Origin: Tetmemena sp. SeJ-2015
Taxonomy: Eukaryota; Ciliophora; Spirotrichea; Sporadotrichida; Oxytrichidae
Assembly (NCBI GenBank): GCA_027382625.1
Contig: JAJKFJ010021668.1
Location: 44,864 to 108,863, forward strand
Length of the DNA stretch: 64,000 bases
Reading direction: 5' to 3'
Shown here in pieces: positions 11,852-23,890 of the stretch (position 1 is the stretch's first letter; each line of letters opens with the position of its first letter). The notes beneath the pieces were generated by a model that worked only from the letters and a program-made list of their open reading frames with translations, searched no databases and had not been told where the DNA came from. The position numbers were made by a program, and so were the translations under genes.

Positions 11852-13575
11852 TCATATTGAATCTTCCTAGTTTACATCTATTTTTTGAGTCTTGTCAATT
11901 TTGGCTAACTGTATTGCAGGAATTAAAATCTCCTTGAGAGTCTCATCATCCACACTTGACCTGTTTAGAAAACTATTCTCAAAAGGATTTATAACTGCAA
12001 TGAGTCTTTCACTAAACTCTTATAGGCAAAGAGAGTTATTAATTTCCGTAACATTAGAAAGAGAATTTATGTTTAAGGTTTATAGCTTGCATTTTAGTCG
12101 AAGCTCTGGTCTTGGCTCAAGTTTGCGAGTCTCTTCTAATCTATTTGCATTTCCATTAGTTTTGGCAATACTCTCTGTCTAAGTTGTAAACCCCTTGATT
12201 CTCCATTTACCTGCCCTCCAAATAGATCCTGATTGAGAGCCATATCGTTGAAGTTTGCTCCTCCAAATTTAATTACCTTAAATATATTGGCTAAATACTT
12301 TTCAATTGGATAGGGTAGACATTAAGTTAGAAGAAAGCTGGCCACCGTCTAGATCTGAGTGCGTACAGTACGCAAGCAATGCAAAACAAATTATATATTA
12401 TAATATTGAGGCAGCTTATAGTTACTAGTTCGTTGTGGATCAGGATGAAGTAATAATTTTCACTCTCCAAAAGCCAGCTATTGAAGTAGCTTACCAAAGT
12501 CAAATTCAGAAATTAGTCCACGATTATAAATACAAAATTCAGATAATGAAATAATTAATGATGTATGCAATAGCTGCAGCTGTGAAGAAACTAAAAAATA
12601 GGCATGAATTAATAATTGAGAGTTTAATCCATTTAAGATTACAAGATATCTAACTAGACTATCTGTCTTACGTAATCATCTCTCTTTTAAGTATTAGTGC
12701 TTCTTCTATCTGAGGAATGTTTTGAGAGCGTGCATGCCTTATATTCAGCTCAAGCAGAATCATATTACCTCTAAGGTATCTTATCGCCACCAGGTAAAAT
12801 AATATGCAATACACCGCGGCTAGGAAAATCTAAACGGAATATTAAAGTGTTATATGTCTAGTGCTTACCTTGACAACTTGATTGAGACGATCAATTTCAA
12901 TAGTGACGAAAAATGCGCTGTAGTGCAAGTAGACTGTACCTAACACAATTGTCACATGTGTCGCCTCTTCCCTCAGCACATAGAATCTTATTATGCCCCA
13001 TCCCTTTAATTTCATAATTAAAACGACAACAATAATTTTTTTACCTTAGCTAGAACTAGGAAAGTTGTAAGCAGCACAGTTTAAAACAAAGTTTCAAAGG
13101 AAATAAGACCCATGATCAAATACTTGTTCACTGTTTCCCAGTCCTATTGGCTATTGCAAAAGACTCATATTTGCAGCGATTATTAAACTATGCAGGCCTT
13201 TCAAAACTGGGAATACCAGCACCAACCTTTGTAAGTACATCGAATGCCGCGGCCTGCACCATAAAGTCCAAGCGCTTGCTCCTCCAATCAAAGTTAACCA
13301 CATCTATAGAATTGAAAAGAATTTAGAAAACCTACTAGTGAGAGAATCAAATAGAAGTAGAGTAGGCCCCCTACTTATGAGCATCTCAAAAGGAAGCTGA
13401 CATCTATTAGCACTATTTGGTCTTAAACTTTAAGATAGCTGTAGGGAATAGAATTATCTGATGTGTTAGACGCAGTAGACTCACTCAGATAAGTTCCTAT
13501 TCTATAATTATCAAATAAAACTTTTAGCTTACCTTAGGGTAATTAAGAGTCTGAGTCTGATAAAAGAGAAGGCAT
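11852..13575 (-). CDS. Seven-transmembrane receptor-like protein
   Basis: Reads from ATG 13575-13573 (MPSLLSDSDSQLP) to TGA 11854-11852. Ordered pieces: YSYLKVQDQIVLIDVSFLLRC, a helix around LLYFYLILS, MWLTLIGGASAWTLW, LVLVFPVLKGLHSLIIAANM, TVLLTTFLVLAKGWGIIRFYV, a helix with VLGTVYLHYSAFFV, IFLAAVYCILFYLV, SCLFFSFFTAAAIAYIINYF, then LIHNELVTISCLNIIIYNLF and a soluble tail from LRSRRWPAFF. GT-AG introns near 12830-12870, 13000-13045 and 12184-12215 join pieces cleanly; other frame breaks (about 13105, 12560 and 12315) are probably IESs. The AKGWGIIR turn and seven or more helices recall the GPR180/TMEM145 or GPR107 groups; I cannot choose between them. Confidence 0.6.
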
Positions 13576-13776
13576 TTTGTAGAGTTAAGTTTGTTGTTGT
13601 TCGCTCATGAATATATTATTTAAGGAAACTATTCGATCAAATTATTATTAATGCTATAGAAATTGACAGTCATTCTCATTTTTAATGTGTTGCAAATTTA
13701 ACAATAGTAAAATAGTTATTTATATTTGGTAAAAATAAATCTAGTTGAAAGAAGTTTGAGTATGGTTAACTTCTAG

Positions 13777-14598
13777 TCATAGGATGATAATCTGAATATT
13801 TTCTCTCTGGGGAGCACCTGAATTAGCAAGTGGAGAATATTTCAAAGGTTGTTGTTGTTGATAGAGGTGAGTTTTGCTTTTCTTTACATGTAATCCAAGG
13901 TTTTCAGCAAGACTTTTAGTAATCAAGGTTGGATAGTATGTTTTGATATAGACTTCTATCTCCTCCAAAAAGTACCAAAGTGGAATCATCAATACCAAAG
14001 TAGGCCCGTTCAAAGCAAGTTTAAAAATATTGAATTGTAAATTAAGTTGGTAAAGAAGAGTGAAGAGAGTATCCCCCATATATTCAGGATTGACAAATGC
14101 AAACACCAGAGTCAAGACTAGCAGGAATAAGTCAGTCACTATGAATATTGCTATCAGCACTCTTATATATACCTTAAAGTATATTAATGAATAAGTAAAG
14201 CTTATAAACAAACTGAGAGAGGAAAATTAAATTTAGTTATAGCAGGACTACTTTGAGGGCAATTGAGCCAATCGTGAGCAGAAGAGAATAGACGGCAACT
14301 GATAATTAAATCATTGCCCAACTGATATAGAACATGCTGCTCAAAGAGACTACTTGAAATGCAATCATTAAATAGTTGCCTAGCAAGAAGCTGATGAGAA
14401 AAATCAGCAGGCACCAGAGGTTAATTTAATAGGTAACAGTCTCGTAGCTTGGAATAACTGTAGGTGTGGTTGGAGTTGCCTTTAAGTATAGAAAAGAGCT
14501 TTGTAGATTTTAAGCATCAAAGGATGAGGATAGTATTTGAGTTGGTTATATTCTGCTTTGTAAATTTGGAAGCAATTAAGTTTAATTTAAATAGACAT
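13777..14598 (-). CDS. Multi-pass membrane protein, unknown family
   Basis: From ATG 14598-14596 (MSIQIKLNCFQIYKAEYNQ) to TGA 13779-13777. Hydrophobic segments: LWCLLIFLISFLLGNYLMIAF, SMFYISWAMIQLSVAVYSLLL, IALKVVLLQLNLIFL, then RVLIAIFIVTDLFLLVLTLVF and LVLMIPLWYFL. A Gln-rich, basic cytosolic tail ends the protein (HVKKSKTHLYQQQQPLKYSP). Frame changes near 14505 and 14190 imply small IESs or introns that I could not place. It starts about 1 kb upstream of the 7TM gene on the same strand, but nothing shows they work together. Confidence 0.6.
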
Positions 14599-14974
14599 GT
14601 TTTTATAAATAGTTAAAGTTTCCAAATGCTTGTGCGTGGAATTTCTGTTGTTAACCTCTCCTAATCTTGATTAAATTTAATTCTCAACCTCTTCACTAGT
14701 GGTATTTCTTTGCATTTTATAGCTTTGGATTCCAAATTCTTATTTGTGTTATACTCATTAAGAATGCGCACTTGCATTTTTAATTTAAGTTCCACTAGGC
14801 TCAAGTACAAAATATATGGTTTGCGCATCAGTTGAGGAGTTTGGTAAGTTGCTGTTTTTCATTTAAGCAGTTAGGCTATATTTAATTTTAAATTATATTT
14901 CTATTCATCAGATCACCACAGATTACTCTCCGATAAATATTATATTGAGATGGTGAGTTATAAATAAATTAAAC
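14599..14974. other. Intergenic spacer between divergent genes
   Basis: AT-rich, no conserved coding seen. It separates a minus-strand and a plus-strand gene, so promoters for both probably lie here. No specific motif recognised. Confidence 0.5.
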
Positions 14975-16019
14975 ATGCAAGCACCAATGTGGGTCTAGAA
15001 GAACTTAGACCTAGAAAAATACAGAGACAGGTAAAATAACAAACACCCTCTACAAACTATTTAAAAATGAGATTACGAGATAGAGCAACCCCCTTTAAGC
15101 TTCACTCTTATCAATAACTATTCTATTCTCCTTGATTTCTCAAACTAACTTTGCTTAAAAACATCCTTGCTATTTATCATTTTTTGCTGTTGCTATAGAT
15201 GTAACGATATCCATTAGAAGAAAATAACTGAGTTGCACAAACCCACCGATGTCAAAAAGCAAGCTAAAACCGTCGAAGGGGAGCTCGTCAAAAAGCACAA
15301 GGAGAAGGTCAAAACTAATGAATTCCTCCAGTCAGGTAAACATCTATTCTCTACAAAAGTAGTTGCTAAATATTTCTTTAGAGAGAAACATTTTGATAAA
15401 CAGGGACAATTAAGTGCTGCTGAATAAACTGGTTGAGATCTCCCACGGAAAGTGGGTAAGTCAAATTTAAAAGAAGAAATACTTATCTCACATTCTTACT
15501 CATTATTTAGACATCTGTGCAGCAAGCACCAAAGAGAGTCCAAGAATCGTAGAGTGTAGGGCCACGCTCTTTGAATATAACAGTAAGGAAGCAAATGAAT
15601 GAGAAGATCGAAAGGGAAAATCATGCTTTCGCAAAGCGGCTGTTCGATAAAAATGGAAGTCTTTCGAAGCAGAGATTGGACGTGGAGTACTAAAATCACC
15701 TCAAGTACCGCCGACAGATTTAAAAGATCAAAAAGAAGAAGTAAGTAAATTTATTACATAGATTATCATTTGATAAATATTTATTCGTTTTCGTAGGATG
15801 CCAAAGTTGAACGGTAGAACTGGACTGCTACCTCCAATTGAAAGTGGGCAGGAAACTAAGAGAGTGCAGTCAATGGGCGGCCTAGAGAATGGCAGTGGAA
15901 GAGGAATCTAAAGTAGCACAGAAATAGGCCAAAACTAAGATGACGAGCCTCACCAGCAAACTCATGACGGAGGCAGCTAAAGCCAAAAAGAATCCACTGC
16001 TCAAGATGCTCAAGAGTGA
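14975..16019 (+). CDS. CFAP97/hemingway-like ciliary protein
   Basis: ATG 14975 gives MQAPMWVQKNLDLEKYRDR; a GT-AG intron (about 15031-15199) leads to CNDIHQKKITELHKPTDVKKQAKT. After further introns or IESs comes KQMNEKIERENHAFAKRLFDK, LSKQRLDVEYQNHLKYRRQI, and from 15798 MPKLNGRTGLLPPIE and a Gln/Gly-rich tail. TGA is at 16017-16019. The pattern of an early W..H segment then IxxEN..xxxRL......Y..H..Y is that of CFAP97-domain proteins, which act in motile cilia. The exon or IES structure at 15334-15500 is unresolved. The call rests on pattern memory, not alignment. Confidence 0.6.
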
Positions 16020-16350
16020 TTAACCAATAAATCAATAATCTTCAAGTGAAATATCGGTCTCCTTCGAAACTGAAATGGCTATGGGTGAAAGGTTTCGGAC
16101 AAAGGGAACTCTTTTGCACAGTTATTGGGACTAGAATAAGTTATTAAAGTCGTTTCGAAAAATAAAGATTCATTATCAATGAATGAGTTCTCCTTTTTCA
16201 TAGTGTTCTAGAAATCGTAAAGAGTTTTAAATAATTAAAAGTTATCTCTGAAATAATAAAATTAATAAAAGGAAGGAGGAGCAAGCAACCATCTCAAGAA
16301 AACTAAAATCTATTTAAATCTTACTTGAAAATACGATTCTGAGGCATAAA

Positions 16351-17386
16351 ATGACAGATTTGAAGTTCCCTAACATCGCATAGAATAATAACAACTCTTT
16401 CGTTGGAGAGAGGCCGACAGCAAGTGGAGGTGGCCTCGGTGATTACTAAGATAACACTGGATAAAGAAACGGCAATCTCTTATACCTAAAAGTCTATCTA
16501 AATTAAATATATGAAGGTTGAATGATGGGAGGAGCTAGTCGTTTAATTCAGGAAGGGCTGGAGGTCAGAACGGAGTTACAGTTATGAATGCCAAAAAGCA
16601 ACGCAAAGAGTAAGTTATTATCATTTATACAACTTGCCTTCACGATATTCTCACCTCTATTGGAGTTAATTAAAAATTCTTTGTAGCATTGAAAGAGACG
16701 CATAACTTCTAGCTAATCGTATAGCCCTTTTGAAGTAAGAGGAGATGAGGACCTGGAAGAAAATAGAGGAGACGAAGAAGCGAGCAAAGGAGGTGAACGA
16801 CTTGAAGTTGCGAAATGAGCATAAGATGGCCATTAAGATGGATCATATGCGCATGAACCAGATGATGCAGGAAGAGAATTAGAATAAGATAAACGCCATG
16901 CGTAAACAGAGGGAGATGGAGCGCCAAAAGATTTAAGAGGCCATCTACCTCTCTAAGAAAGAGGAGGCGAAATAGCAGAAGTATATGTAGGCTCAGAACC
17001 GCCAGCGCAAGAATATTTTCTACGAGCAGCAGAGCGTAGAGAACGCTGAGCGAAACACACTGGTAAAGTAGCAAGAGCGCATAGCTGCATTAAAGAAGGA
17101 AGAACTTATTCGCCGTAAGTAGGCGGAGGCAAAAGCTGAACTCGATAGACGAATTGCAGAGGAGGAAGCGATTATCAGATAGAAAGAGCAGGAAGTCATG
17201 CAGATGGAGATGCTCGAAATGGAATTGATCAAGAAGCTGCAGAACACACAAGCTATTCAGAAACAGGCTTATGGAGAGTTAGAGTAAGCACTATAACAGA
17301 ATAAAATGGGCGGAACGGGAGGCTTGATGGCTTATGGAAAAGTTAGTGCAAATGGAGGCCTAGGTGGAAATATGCAGCAACTATGA
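16351..17386 (+). CDS. Coiled-coil protein
   Basis: ATG 16351 (MTDLKFPNIAQNNNNSFVGERP) begins a Gly/Asn-rich head. After an interruption near 16490-16515 and a GT-AG intron (about 16610-16685), a single charged helix runs from DIERDAQLLANRIALLKQEEM to about ELIKKLQNTQAIQKQAYGELEQ, some 190 residues rich in Glu, Lys, Gln, Arg and Met with heptad-like spacing. A short Gly-rich tail ends at TGA 17384-17386. No named family recognised; neighbouring CFAP97-like gene and composition fit an axonemal or basal-body protein, but this is inference. Confidence 0.7.
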
Positions 17387-17677
17387 AATATATTAAAACC
17401 GTGTTTTTAAGTACCACGGTTTCTCGTCTATATAGTTTCTAGACTTTAGAAAGAAGATGCAAATATAATTTATACTATGGATCTGCTTACAGTTCAAAGC
17501 TTATTTATCTGTAGGGTATGATAAGATAGATTGGGGAATGACGTATTAAATATCCTCTTAGTTAAAATTTAATTTCATATCATATCATCATTTCTTGAGA
17601 GTGTGTTTATTAAGTTGTTGTAGTTAGTGTCTATATGCAGGAAGGGTTTAAGAGATAAAGATCTAAGCTTTTTCTGT

Positions 17678-18821
17678 TCACTTAATCTCGGTGAAGAAGA
17701 CGTAATCCCAGAATTTGTTGGAAACTCCAAAGCCCTTGGTGCCGTTCTTATAGTGGTGCTGCATGTGGTAGATCTTTTGGTTCTTGAGATAGCCGCTCTT
17801 TGGAGATGAATGGTGCTGGAAGTAATGAATTAAATCGTAGCACACATATCCCAGGATCAAACCACCATTAAATTAATCTCATATAGAAGACTATGATACT
17901 ATTCTTATACATGGAAGACTCCGAGGTAGTCTTAGGGGAGAACAAGGCTGAATGTTGGTCTGATTATTCCGTACATAACAGCCATTCCGGGAAGAACTGG
18001 GAACACTAAACGATATCGGTCCATGGGGAAGGCGTGGTGGATTCCATGGATCATGAAATGGTTAGCCAGGACCAGAGGATGATTAGGAAGCCAGTAGTCT
18101 TCTGAATGGAACAAGAATCGATGTAAACAGTATTCATAAAAAGTCCAAGATAGAAAGCCGATAATAAAGATGGGTGCTTAAAATATACCTTATCAGATTA
18201 TTATCATCATAATAATTGGTGCTGAATGTAAGAGAGTGAGTGTGTTCTCAATGATAGCATGGTAGATGGTTGGGAAGCTCCAGAAGAGTGGGATGACCCA
18301 CCAAGGAGTCATGGTAAATATCTCCATGAAGTTGTTCTCAAACAGCCTCAAATCTCTGATTGGATTTACAAGATGCTTGGGCTCGTTGATGAACTAAATG
18401 TATTCATCCCATTAAAGGTTGGCTTTGATTAGTTGCCAGTACAAGGGTTTAGTGTAATCAAACTGTAGCTTGCACTTCAACTATGTGCCATCTAGACCTG
18501 TTGGTCTCTTAGTTCCCTCAGAAGTGCCGTCGCCAATCAAGTAGCCTACCTTCTCTAGCTCTCTAAAGATCATTCGAGCTGCATTAGTATGCCCATTTTC
18601 CTCAAAGGGCTCGTCAATTTGTCATTTAAAGTCATAAGATACTTTAAGTACTCTTCAATGTAAATGCACTTGCCATAGTAAGGCTCAAGAATCTAGGCAC
18701 CTCCAGGGTGAGTGGCTGCATACTCATCAATATCGTAGACAGCACCCTCAAAGATGACTATCTTCACTTTATTCTGTTGGTACAAGTCTAGTACTTCCTG
18801 TTCGTTCTTAAAGTCCCTCAT
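17678..18821 (-). CDS. Fatty acid 2-hydroxylase with cytochrome b5 domain, copy 1
   Basis: From ATG 18821-18819 (MRDFKNEQEVLDLYQQNK) to TGA 17680-17678. An N-terminal cytochrome b5 fold shows the heme signature HPGGAQILEPYYGK. The C-terminal integral-membrane hydroxylase has the di-iron histidine boxes: EYCLHRFLFH, NHPLVLANHFMIHGIHHAFP, YDLIHYFQHH and KIYHMQHHYKNGTKGFG. It would 2-hydroxylate fatty acids for sphingolipids in the ER. IESs: 18616-18665, near 18175-18205 (TGA inside) and near 17870-17915. A diverged paralogue lies about 7 kb downstream at 24978-26663 in the same orientation. Confidence 0.88.
18616..18665 (-). other. IES in FA2H copy 1, pointer ATT
   Basis: AAT on + at 18616-18618 and 18663-18665. 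Removing 47 bp joins YYGKCI to DEPFEENGHTNAARM in frame; the paralogue has a different IES at the same protein position (26460-26505). Confidence 0.6.
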
Positions 18822-19084
18822 AGATTTAGGTAGGTGTATTATCTTTAATAAATGCTCTAAATTATAATTCTTATTGTCAATTCTGTGATAATATGTGTCG
18901 GAGGACGTTCGAATTCTTTCAATGATTTCAATAAATTCATTCCAATATGCTATATTTCCTTGCTATGGATAACTTCCTATTATGTTAAGTAGAATAAATA
19001 TCATAATATAGAAGCTAAAGAATGACTTTTTCGAATATGAATCAATTCATCTTTTTATTAACTTTCTAAATTAAAATAGCCAGC

Positions 19085-22000
19085 ATGTCTATAGCACTTA
19101 ACCATCTGTCCTTAATTTCAAATAGAGGTTAGGTAATGGATTTCATCCACAAAGAAGCTGCTCTCCTCGACTTCAAACGCAAGCAAGCTGAGCGGAAAAG
19201 AAAGGAAAGCGAGAATAGCTCAAGACAATCCTCAAACAGCGCACAAAGTGAGCTATAATCTAATTCTTAAGCCAAAATAAATGAAAAGAAGTAGTCGCAA
19301 CCAATCAGAGAATTACCTTCAAATATGATTGATAGGGTGAAGTTTAAGAATATTTAATTATCTTCTGTGAGGTGAGTAGAAAAGAGAAACAAGACTAAGC
19401 CTCCTGAATACTCTAAATCTCTCTTCTCTAAGTAAAAGCAGCCCACTAAGCCAAGATAGACAACATAGCTACGTGAAAGACAATAGATGGACAATTCAAA
19501 AAAATCCTCATAGTCTTTCCTAAGTAAGAAATCCTCACTTCATTTCGAAAAAGCTTAGAAGACTGAAAGCGAGTCAATTTTCAATTAGAGGTTTTAGAAA
19601 ATAGCTGATGAAATAGAGAAATGAAAGTCACTTAAGGATCTTCCACAAATTGAGATAACTTCTCCGTAAACTAAAAGTGGCTTGCTAAATAAAAGCTAAG
19701 TTAGCAATCTTAAACTAAATCAGACCTCAAACATTTCTCTTGAGAAATTAGTTCCCATACCCAAAAGAGAAGTGAAGAAACTATAGATAAACACTCAAAG
19801 TAGCTTCTCGTTTAATTAGCCTAAGAACTCTATATCTGTTATGGCAACTCAAAAGGACACCAAATTTTCGCATTCAACCAAGAACAACTCTCTTCTCTCT
19901 AAATCAGTCAATAATATAGGATTAGGAGTAACATCAGAGGTTAGCGAAGTAAACTTGAGCGCTCCGCCGAATAATCTCCTGAGTCCTTTAGCAAATATTA
20001 CAAGAAGTAACCTTTAGTTACCTTTGATGACTCCTTCAAACAGCAGTGTAATAAGCAGAAGAAGAAAATTGAGCAAGGCCGAACAAAATCACTTTGAGAT
20101 AACAAAAATGATTGAGGAACGAGTAGCTGATCTTGAGAAACAGCAACTATACAGAATATGTTGAATTTAATAATTTTAACAAATGGAAATGAGCTACAAG
20201 CGATCATCAACTTTGAAATCTTAGAAGACTATGACCTAGGGATTTCACCGTCGGGCATCAACTCAGATCTTATCTCCAAAGCAGCCATATAAATTAGGAT
20301 CATATGATAATGAACCCAATAGTGCTAATCCCTTTCTATAATTTTAAGATTCACCTCTAAAGCTTACTTTCTTAAATAGCGCATCCAACTATTTCAAGTT
20401 GAAGTATCAGAATATCAAATCCAAGATTGATCATCGATTTAGAGAATTATTAGTATTTTTAATTATTTTCATATATCGTAACGAGACGTTTCAAAAAGAG
20501 TTAGCTTTGAGAGGAGGAAGTTTTCAAATATAAGGCCTCGTAGATAGAGTTCTCGAGAAAGAGAGTGGTCTAAAGCGCTCTCAATCAAAGAAAAAGGAAG
20601 TTATCAGTCCAAGGCATTTTCTGATCAATGATAACCAGGATATACCTGAAAGACGCCTTTCCAAAAGATAAAGTAGCTCTAACTTCATATCAATATTTGA
20701 ACCCAGTCCTAAAAATCCAAGCCTTCAAAATAAAATAACAACATTTAGTCAGCCTCCTAAAAGATTGTCTTTAGCAAAGGTTCCTGGAAACTCAGCAGTA
20801 TCTCCTAAATTTACTATGACTTCCTAAACTTTCTCAAAGCTTGAGAGCATCAAAGAGGGGAAAGATAAAATTTAAAGCCCAGGCAGCAAGATATCTGCTC
20901 CTAAGATTAATATATTGCCAGATCCTGCTGATGTAAAAGGTAGTAGGAAGAGCGGTGGCATAAGCTTCGGGTAACTTGCTATGAAGAGTAAAGAGATGAA
21001 TTAGCATGACGGTATTTAGGGAATTTTATAGCAGAATTAACAACAAGCTTAGAAACCTTCAGTATTTAAACTAGATTTGACGAAGTTATCTCCTCCATCC
21101 TCAAAGCGTTTATCCATAACCTAAAAGGCCGAAGATTTTATACTTATGATTTTAATTTGCTGAATGTAAAGATTTCTTGGCTCCAGAAAAGCTGAATTCT
21201 AAAAGCCAAAATTAGAGCTCAGGCCAACATAAAGGTCGAAAGTTATCTGTATTTGAGAAAATGAAGTAAATGAAGGAGGAGAAAAGTCTAACTCAAAGAC
21301 TAGGCGAAGGTCTCCGTAGAAAGATCTTGTAACTCAAAGAACAACAGGCATAAGCTTTTGCATCTTCAAACAGTAATAATGGGAAAACTTAGAATGATGA
21401 AATTATGAATGCATGGTCTAAAAAGTATGATGGGGAAGGACTAAGCTCTCACAGAAATGGCTAGGAAACTTAAGGAGTCAGACTAATTTCAAAATATTCG
21501 ACTCATGAAACTCGGCCTTAATAAAGACTATAAAGAGTAGTATTCTATTATAAAGCAGGGAGAAATATTTGAGAGGAGAGCTATGAATAATTTACAATTC
21601 ATTACTTTTATAATGAATCCGTAACTGAAGCAGAATAAAAATTAGGTGTTGAGTCAGCTCATGTCTACATTTACCAACAAGACTTACTTTAATTAACTGA
21701 AAGAGAGTAACCTAGAAATTGAAAAGTCCCTAGGTAGTTTAGGACTTAACATAGACGTTTTCAAATCTCTAGCAGGCCAAATCAATAACAATTATGTATT
21801 CAAACAACAGAGAAAATCATTGATAGAGCGCTCCAAAGAAAGCTATATAAAAAAATAAAATAAAAAAATGTTAATCTAGTTTTTAAAAAGAGAAACGGAA
21901 TCATTAAATGAATTTAAAAATAAAAAGCTATATACTTCTAAGTGAAAGAAAGCTGTAATAACTTGAAACTGAGAGGTCAATGAGAGGTTATAAATCAGAT

Positions 22001-23825
22001 CTCTACAATAAAATCTTGCAAGAGATTTAAAACATTCACCTCGGATTAAGCTCAACAAGAGACTCGCATGCTGATGATTCAACTTTTATCACTTCAGTAA
22101 GGACAAACCAAAATGATACTTCTTAATTACTATTCAAACCATTAGATCTTTAAAACTCAGTTATCTCTAAAATGGAATCAAGCAATCATTATCTTTTAAT
22201 GCTTATTTGATAATCATTATGAGATTGCGAATCAGAAGCAGTTTCAAAGACTTTTGCTGCTTTTAAACGAGTGGTATGGAGCATAAGATCCAGACATGAG
22301 TCCAAAAGCCTCTTCTCCAACTCGCTTATCTTAAACCTAAGTCTTTCCCTCAGATATACCAGAGAATATAAAAAGAGAATCCTCAACATACTCTGATTCC
22401 GCATCTTCAGCTGTGTCTGCCTCCCCATTAAAAAAGAAGGATAAAAAGTTCGTTCAGGTAGCAAAATTCAAGATTAACAGCGCATCTCATTCCTCGCCTA
22501 CAAAAGGAAAAGCCAAAGATAACTATGTGTCTAACAACCCAAACTTTAACACCAAAGCTAGTGATCAAGAAATGATGGAGTTTAAACTTTTAAATCTTTC
22601 CATTAAAGATGCTGTTATTAAGTTTAGTAAGTATGTGAACTCCTTGCTTTTGAAGACGAGTGACTCTTTCTTGAAACGCAAGCTCAAAGCTCACTTAGCT
22701 AAAGGCAAAAAAGGCAAAGATGAGCCAGGGTTTTATCGCAGAATGTAAGAGGACTAACTGAAGCGAGATGTGGCACAGAAAGTTATCGAAACCATGAAAG
22801 AAGCTGGAGATTAGTATAAGTTATCCAGACTAAAGAAACTTTCCTAAATCACAAATAGCTATTGTTTAAATAATTATGAGAATTTTAAAATTTAATCACA
22901 AATCTGATCCAGCAAAGACAATCCGTGCTTTTCACTGCCTCTGAAAGAGATAAAGCAGGCCCTTAGGAAGATTTTCAAAAGTAAGAAATGCTCTCAATCA
23001 TAAAGTAATAGCTAGATTAGGACAATTCTTCAGGTTTCTCTTCAGTTCGAAATGCTTAAACCCTTCAACGAATGTAATCCAAAAAGCAGTATATGCAAAA
23101 TTGGTCTAGCTTTAAAATGGATCATGAGTCCAAGAAACTTCATAATCTTCTGCCAGCTAACACAAACTCTAAAATCATTTAAACTCCTTAAGCTAATTTA
23201 AATAAGAATAACACTGTGAAGAGTCCTTTAAAGTCTATTAAGATTAACCTCAGTTAACTTGATTAGCAAGAAATTTAAGTGCCTAAGATAGCTCAAGATC
23301 CTGAAAGGCTTTTGCTATAGTTATAGGAGAGGAGGAATTAAAAGAAGAAGAGTGTATGCTTTGAAAATTCAGTAATTTAAGAACTCTAGATAGAAGAAAA
23401 GAGTGAGGATACTAAGGTCAATCCCTTTTCACTCAGGAATAATACTTTAAAATATTACTTTTAAAATTTCAATGAATAACAGTTTTCATTTTCCTTACAC
23501 TGGAAACCCAGTTAGTTTGTAGTCAAACTTAAGACTAAACTAGAAAAGAATGAGCAGTAAGAACCCACTTAGCTACTCCCAGCCAATGCTCCTATTCTAA
23601 AAGGCAAACAGTATCATTACTCTTAAAATATAAAGTTTAATTTATTATACTTCTGAAGAGAGCGCAGAGGCATTTTTTGAAATAAAACCCTATGTAAGTC
23701 CAATCGAGTAATCACTTTCACAATTATAAGCTGAAGTGAAAAAGCGTCGGGCTTAAATGCATTAAATTTGAATTCGGAATTTCCTTCAATAAAATCAGAA
23801 CGATGAATAACAAATTTTAGAGATG
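19085..23825 (+). CDS. Large Ser/Gln/Lys-rich protein with many IESs, unknown function
   Basis: ATG 19085 (MSIALNHLSLISNRGQVMDFIHKEAALLDFK) opens a long low-complexity protein, traceable through successive IESs to TGA 23823-23825. Notable parts: a helix at about 20060-20150 (KMIEERVADLEKQQLY), phospho-site-like SPK/SPP motifs, a basic helix GLRRKILQLKEQQAQ, a folded-looking segment at about 22560-22840 (MEFKLLNLSIKDAVIKFSKYVN) and VEKKRRAQMHQ near the end. Four IESs with 6-10-bp pointers are clear (21132, 21924, 22184, 22847). Three in-frame TGAs at 19373, 19622 and 20162 remain unexplained. A second open frame at about 21607-21715 makes the path there ambiguous, so this could be two genes. 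No family recognised. Confidence 0.55.
21132..21175 (+). other. IES, pointer AAGATTT
   Basis: AAGATTT at 21132-21138 and 21169-21175. Removing 37 bp (with TGA) joins TQKAEDF to LAPEKLNSKS in frame. Confidence 0.78.
21924..21954 (+). other. IES, pointer AAAGCT
   Basis: AAAGCT at 21924-21929 and 21949-21954. Removing 25 bp (with TGA) joins EFKNKKL to QQLETERSMRGYKS. Confidence 0.75.
22184..22220 (+). other. IES, pointer AATCATTAT
   Basis: 9-bp repeat at 22184-22192 and 22212-22220. Removing 28 bp joins KMESSNHY to EIANQKQFQRLLLLL and removes a TGA. Confidence 0.82.
22847..22903 (+). other. IES, pointer AATCACAAAT
   Basis: 10-bp repeat at 22847-22856 and 22894-22903. Removing 47 bp joins LKKLSQITN to LIQQRQSVLFTASERD in frame. 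Confidence 0.82.
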
Positions 23826-23890
23826 AGGTAAATTATTTTCTGCCGTTGATTTTCAGAGCTTCTATGTTATAATTGTATTACAAATTCACA

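Noticed and set aside
12225..12709. Plus-strand frame beginning near LDRVDIKLEESW
   Set aside because: Looks protein-like, but the minus strand here encodes transmembrane helices continuous with the 7TM gene (SCLFFSFFTAAAIAY, LVTISCLNIIIYNLF). The plus frame has no start and is antisense shadow.
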